Source: Sphingomonas sp. (GTDB taxonomy: Bacteria > Pseudomonadota > Alphaproteobacteria > Sphingomonadales > Sphingomonadaceae). From it: DNA of 64,000 nucleotides. Position numbers and translations under genes: made by a program. The notes under the pieces are model-generated. The model searched no databases. It saw nothing but the letters and a program-made list of their open reading frames with translations, and had not been told where the DNA came from. Positions 61,376-64,000 of the stretch are shown here, piece by piece. The stretch spans positions 1,386,570 through 1,450,569 of the forward strand of contig NZ_JAFKLZ010000001.1 of assembly GCF_017304615.1 (NCBI RefSeq), read 5' to 3'. Positions within the stretch are counted from its first letter, which is position 1. Every line of letters begins with the position of its first letter.

Positions 61376-63445
61376 TCAGGGAAGCAAGGCCACTAGCACA
61401 TCGTGCGCGGGGAGAATGCGGGTCGGCGAGCATCCGAGGATACATCCCGCACCGTTGGGAAGGTTTACGGATACGCCATTGTTCGCGTGGTTGATCGCAA
61501 TGAGCAGCCGCCGGTCGTTACGCCGGCGTATGCCGATCTCCACTTCGGCAGGCGCCTGGATGGAGGGAGCGGCCACCCCCGCCTCCCTCTCCGCCCAGCG
61601 CGTCACCGCTGCCTGGCCATTGCTATCAAGAACCGCGCCGAGATAAGCTATCCAGCCCTTGCCAGTCCGCCGCATCAGCATGCCAGGCTTGCCCGTTAGC
61701 CAAGCGTTGCCCGCCCCGTAACGCGCCATAACGGTCGCATCGCCTGAGTCGGGGACCAGCGTCTCCGCCCAGACTCCCACGTTGCCGCTCCACCCTCCTC
61801 CCTCCAGCCGGAGCGGTTCGTCCAGCGGATAATAATATTCGACGTGACCACCGAGCGTTCGACCCAACGGTCCCGGCTGACGCATCGGCCACAGGGCGTT
61901 ATCGCCGTCCTTCATGCCAGAGCGCGGACCGATCAGGACATGTCCGCCCCCGCGAATATAGGCCGAGAGCCGTTCAGCCGTCGCCGACCCGAGAATGTTG
62001 AGTTGGGGAATCAGGACGAGCCTGTAGCGGGACAGATCAGCGTCGGGCGGCACGACATCGACCGTGCGTCCGACGGCATAGAGCGGTCGATACCAGTCTT
62101 TCATAATCGTCACGGGGTCGTAGTCGCGGGCGTGACGTTCCTGCTCGATCGACCACCGGCCTTCCTGCGAATAGACGATAGCGACGTCGGCCGTCTCCGG
62201 GATTGTCCCGGCCAAGAGCGGCCCCAGCCGGGCAAATTCTGCCGCGGTCCGCTCTATCTCAGGCAGCACCGGCATTGGCTTGCCATCGGGTCCGACGAGC
62301 GTGCCGTGATATTGCTCCTGCCCGTTCGGCGCACTGCGCCATTGCCAGTACAGAATAGCGTCAGCGCCGTGGAGGACGGCCTGCCAAGCGAGTTCGCGGG
62401 TCTGGCCGGGATCGAGCGAGCGATTGGTCGGTGCCCAATCCACCCTCCCCGGCTGCGTTTCCATGACCCAGAAATTGCGCTGCTTGTAGCCGCGCACGAT
62501 ATCGTGGTGGAGTGCGTTGGCGGCCCAGTCGGGACGTCCATTGGGGACGTAATCGTCCCACGCCGCGACATCGAGTTCGCGATGGACGAGATACTGATCG
62601 AAATTGTCATTCCAGACGGTCGAGTTGGTGGTGACAAACTGGCGCTTGTCAGCGGCGGCGCGGATCGCCCGGGCCTGCTCGCCGACATATTCAGCCCACA
62701 GGCTGCTGGCGAAGCGACGGAAGTCCAGGATCAGCGCTGGGTTCTGCGGCCCTTTGGACTTAAGCCGTACTTGATCGAACCGCTGATAGCGCTGGCTCCA
62801 GTATTCGGTGGCCCAGCGGCGGTTGAGCGTCTCGATCGTTCCGTATCGCGCAGCGAGCCAGGTGGCCCAGCGCGCCTTCGCCTCGCGGTCGAACGACGGC
62901 ACGCCGATCTCATTGTCGATCTGCCACCCCACCACGTTCGGATTGCGACCGTATCGCTCGGCCAGCTTCGCCGCGATACGTCGAGCGTAGGTGCGATAGG
63001 TCGCGCTGGCGAAAGAGAATTGCCGCCGCTCGCCATGCCCCTCGACGCTGCCGTCCTCGTTGACGCGCAGCACGTCGGGATGCGCTTCGGTCAGCCAGAT
63101 TGGCGGCGCTGCGGTCGGCGTGCCTATGACGACGCGAATGCCGTGCCGCGCCGCTGCGGCAATCGCCCGATCGAGCCACGCAAAGTCGAACGCGCCGTCC
63201 GCAGGCTCAAGCCTGGCCCAGGCGAATTCGCCGACGCGGACGACCGTTAGCCCGCTCCGCTGCATGCGCGCGAGATCTGCGTCCCACTCGGCCTCCGGCC
63301 ATTGCTCCGGATACCACGATGCGCCGATCGCCAGTGGAGCTGTGACGAAGGGAGCCGGAGCAGAAGCCGGCGGGGAGGCGCTCCCTGGCGCGGCGCCAGC
63401 CGCCAGCAGGAGAAGTGTCGCGAGGAGGCGGCTTCTGGAAATCAC
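61376..63445 (-). CDS. Secreted beta-galactosidase (GH42)
   Basis: 689 residues. Signal peptide (to about 24). N-terminal TIM barrel with ASWYPEQWP, acid/base Glu in WQIDNEIG and nucleophile Glu in WVMETQPG; trimerization domain with LIPQLNILG and GGGHVLIGPRSG; C-terminal beta domain. GH42 enzymes release terminal beta-galactose. GTG start at 63445 overlaps the stop of the upstream hydrolase gene (GTGA), so the two form an operon, perhaps for a galactose-rich polymer. Confidence 0.93.
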   Translation of the reverse strand: MISRSRLLATLLLLAAGAAPGSASPPASAPAPFVTAPLAIGASWYPEQWPEAEWDADLARMQRSGLTVVRVGEFAWARLEPADGAFDFAWLDRAIAAAARHGIRVVIGTPTAAPPIWLTEAHPDVLRVNEDGSVEGHGERRQFSFASATYRTYARRIAAKLAERYGRNPNVVGWQIDNEIGVPSFDREAKARWATWLAARYGTIETLNRRWATEYWSQRYQRFDQVRLKSKGPQNPALILDFRRFASSLWAEYVGEQARAIRAAADKRQFVTTNSTVWNDNFDQYLVHRELDVAAWDDYVPNGRPDWAANALHHDIVRGYKQRNFWVMETQPGRVDWAPTNRSLDPGQTRELAWQAVLHGADAILYWQWRSAPNGQEQYHGTLVGPDGKPMPVLPEIERTAAEFARLGPLLAGTIPETADVAIVYSQEGRWSIEQERHARDYDPVTIMKDWYRPLYAVGRTVDVVPPDADLSRYRLVLIPQLNILGSATAERLSAYIRGGGHVLIGPRSGMKDGDNALWPMRQPGPLGRTLGGHVEYYYPLDEPLRLEGGGWSGNVGVWAETLVPDSGDATVMARYGAGNAWLTGKPGMLMRRTGKGWIAYLGAVLDSNGQAAVTRWAEREAGVAAPSIQAPAEVEIGIRRRNDRRLLIAINHANNGVSVNLPNGAGCILGCSPTRILPAHDVLVALLP

Positions 63446-64000
63446 CTCACTGCGTCAGCCGCCGGACGCCGCCCCTTTTCGACCCAGTCCCGCAACGCCT
63501 GCCACGTCCCGGCGGACTGCTCGGGCGTAAAGCCGCAATGCGTATATCCTTGAACGCCACCCGGGACGGGCAGCGGGGCCTTTACGCCGGGAACGGTATA
63601 TTGCACCAGCAAGCGCTGGTTGCCCGCCCGCGCGACGATCCGACCCAACGCCTGCGACTGGGCGTAGGGCACCAGTGAGTCGATACGGTTGTGCAGCGTC
63701 ACGAGCGGCACCGTAAAACGTCCTGTCGCCTGGTGCCAACGCCGCGCATTGGCGACCGCGCGCGGATCGGCGGCGATGCGCTGGACATCGCGGTTGAACG
63801 CGATTGCCTCTTCGGCGGTGAATGCCGGAGCCGCATAGATCTTACCTACATTGCCGTAGATATCGCCGCCCAGCGTGGTGCGCAGATCGTCCTCGCCCAG
63901 CGTGGCGGTTACAAGCGGAAAAGCGAACGACGCCGGTTCCGCCTCGAACCCGCTTATCGCGGCGATCTGTTGCACTATCCTCGCCTCGCGACCCTTGGGA
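63442..64000 (-). CDS. Alpha/beta-hydrolase-like protein, 3' part (5' end outside window)
   Basis: The frame is open to the window edge. The last 185 residues include VPLVTLHNRIDSLVPYAQS, which provides the usual catalytic Asp after a beta strand, and YTHCGFTPEQ, the probable catalytic His. The nucleophile elbow (GxSxG) must lie upstream. Likely an esterase or polysaccharide-related hydrolase cotranscribed with the GH42 gene. Family cannot be narrowed from this part. Confidence 0.7.
   Translation of the reverse strand, partial: PKGREARIVQQIAAISGFEAEPASFAFPLVTATLGEDDLRTTLGGDIYGNVGKIYAAPAFTAEEAIAFNRDVQRIAADPRAVANARRWHQATGRFTVPLVTLHNRIDSLVPYAQSQALGRIVARAGNQRLLVQYTVPGVKAPLPVPGGVQGYTHCGFTPEQSAGTWQALRDWVEKGRRPAADAVR

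Overview
This window is GC-rich, gene-dense alphaproteobacterial chromosome, most likely from the Sphingomonadaceae (Sphingomonas or a close relative). The evidence is the rpmH-rnpA-yidD-yidC-engB block, DUF2794 next to an epsC-type serine acetyltransferase, a darcynin/TetR pair, many TonB-dependent receptors with secreted hydrolases, and overlapping ATGA/GTGA operons. No rRNA genes and no CRISPR array are visible. One tRNA (Leu, CAA) is present.

Layout. (1) 0-9.1 kb is a starch/maltose utilization operon: the 3' end of a TonB-dependent receptor, a tryptophan-halogenase-like flavoprotein, two GH13 enzymes and a GH97 alpha-glucosidase. (2) 9.1-14.7 kb holds tRNA-Leu, a DUF805 protein, a ComM/YifB ATPase, then the L34 / RNase P protein / YidD / YidC / EngB cluster. 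(3) 14.8-22.9 kb is mixed housekeeping: an MDR oxidoreductase, an SH3 protein, a GST, a HExxH lipoprotein with a secreted partner, a cupin, DapE and a cytochrome P450. (4) 22.9-30.5 kb holds glmS-glmU (amino-sugar synthesis), a phosphoglycolate phosphatase and a compact phoR-phoU-phoB set. (5) 30.6-39.9 kb holds an SDR, small membrane proteins, cysE, a TauE/SafE permease, divergent ahpCD and oxyR, moaE/moaD, pgsA and an LplT-like transporter.

(6) 40-44.4 kb is a deletion scar of an integrative conjugative element. It keeps a P4-type integrase, an excisionase-like protein, DUF2274, trbI and the 3' half of trbG, fused at one GAATTC hexamer to the 3' half of a nucleotidyltransferase-HEPN gene on the other strand. 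(7) 44.7-51.5 kb is a TonB receptor / secreted hydrolase locus with an FCD-type GntR regulator. The same ATTATCGATAAT palindrome lies before the receptor and between gntR and the second serine hydrolase, so it is probably one small regulon. (8) 51.5-55.6 kb is a two-component system divergent from a secreted Gly/Thr-rich protein, an EF-hand protein and a sterol-desaturase-like membrane enzyme. (9) 56-58.5 kb holds a third serine-hydrolase-like lipoprotein and the darcynin/TetR pair with a likely operator. (10) 58.5-61.4 kb is an accessory patch: fragments of a nucleotidyltransferase and a T5orf172/GIY-YIG-like protein, an intact winged-helix + AbiEii-like nucleotidyltransferase operon with a strong dyad at its start codon (the best candidate for an uncharacterized toxin-antitoxin or defence pair), and IS6-family transposase remnants. 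(11) 61.4-64 kb holds a secreted GH42 beta-galactosidase and a truncated alpha/beta hydrolase.

All family assignments come from reading motifs and remembered family features. No database search was run.
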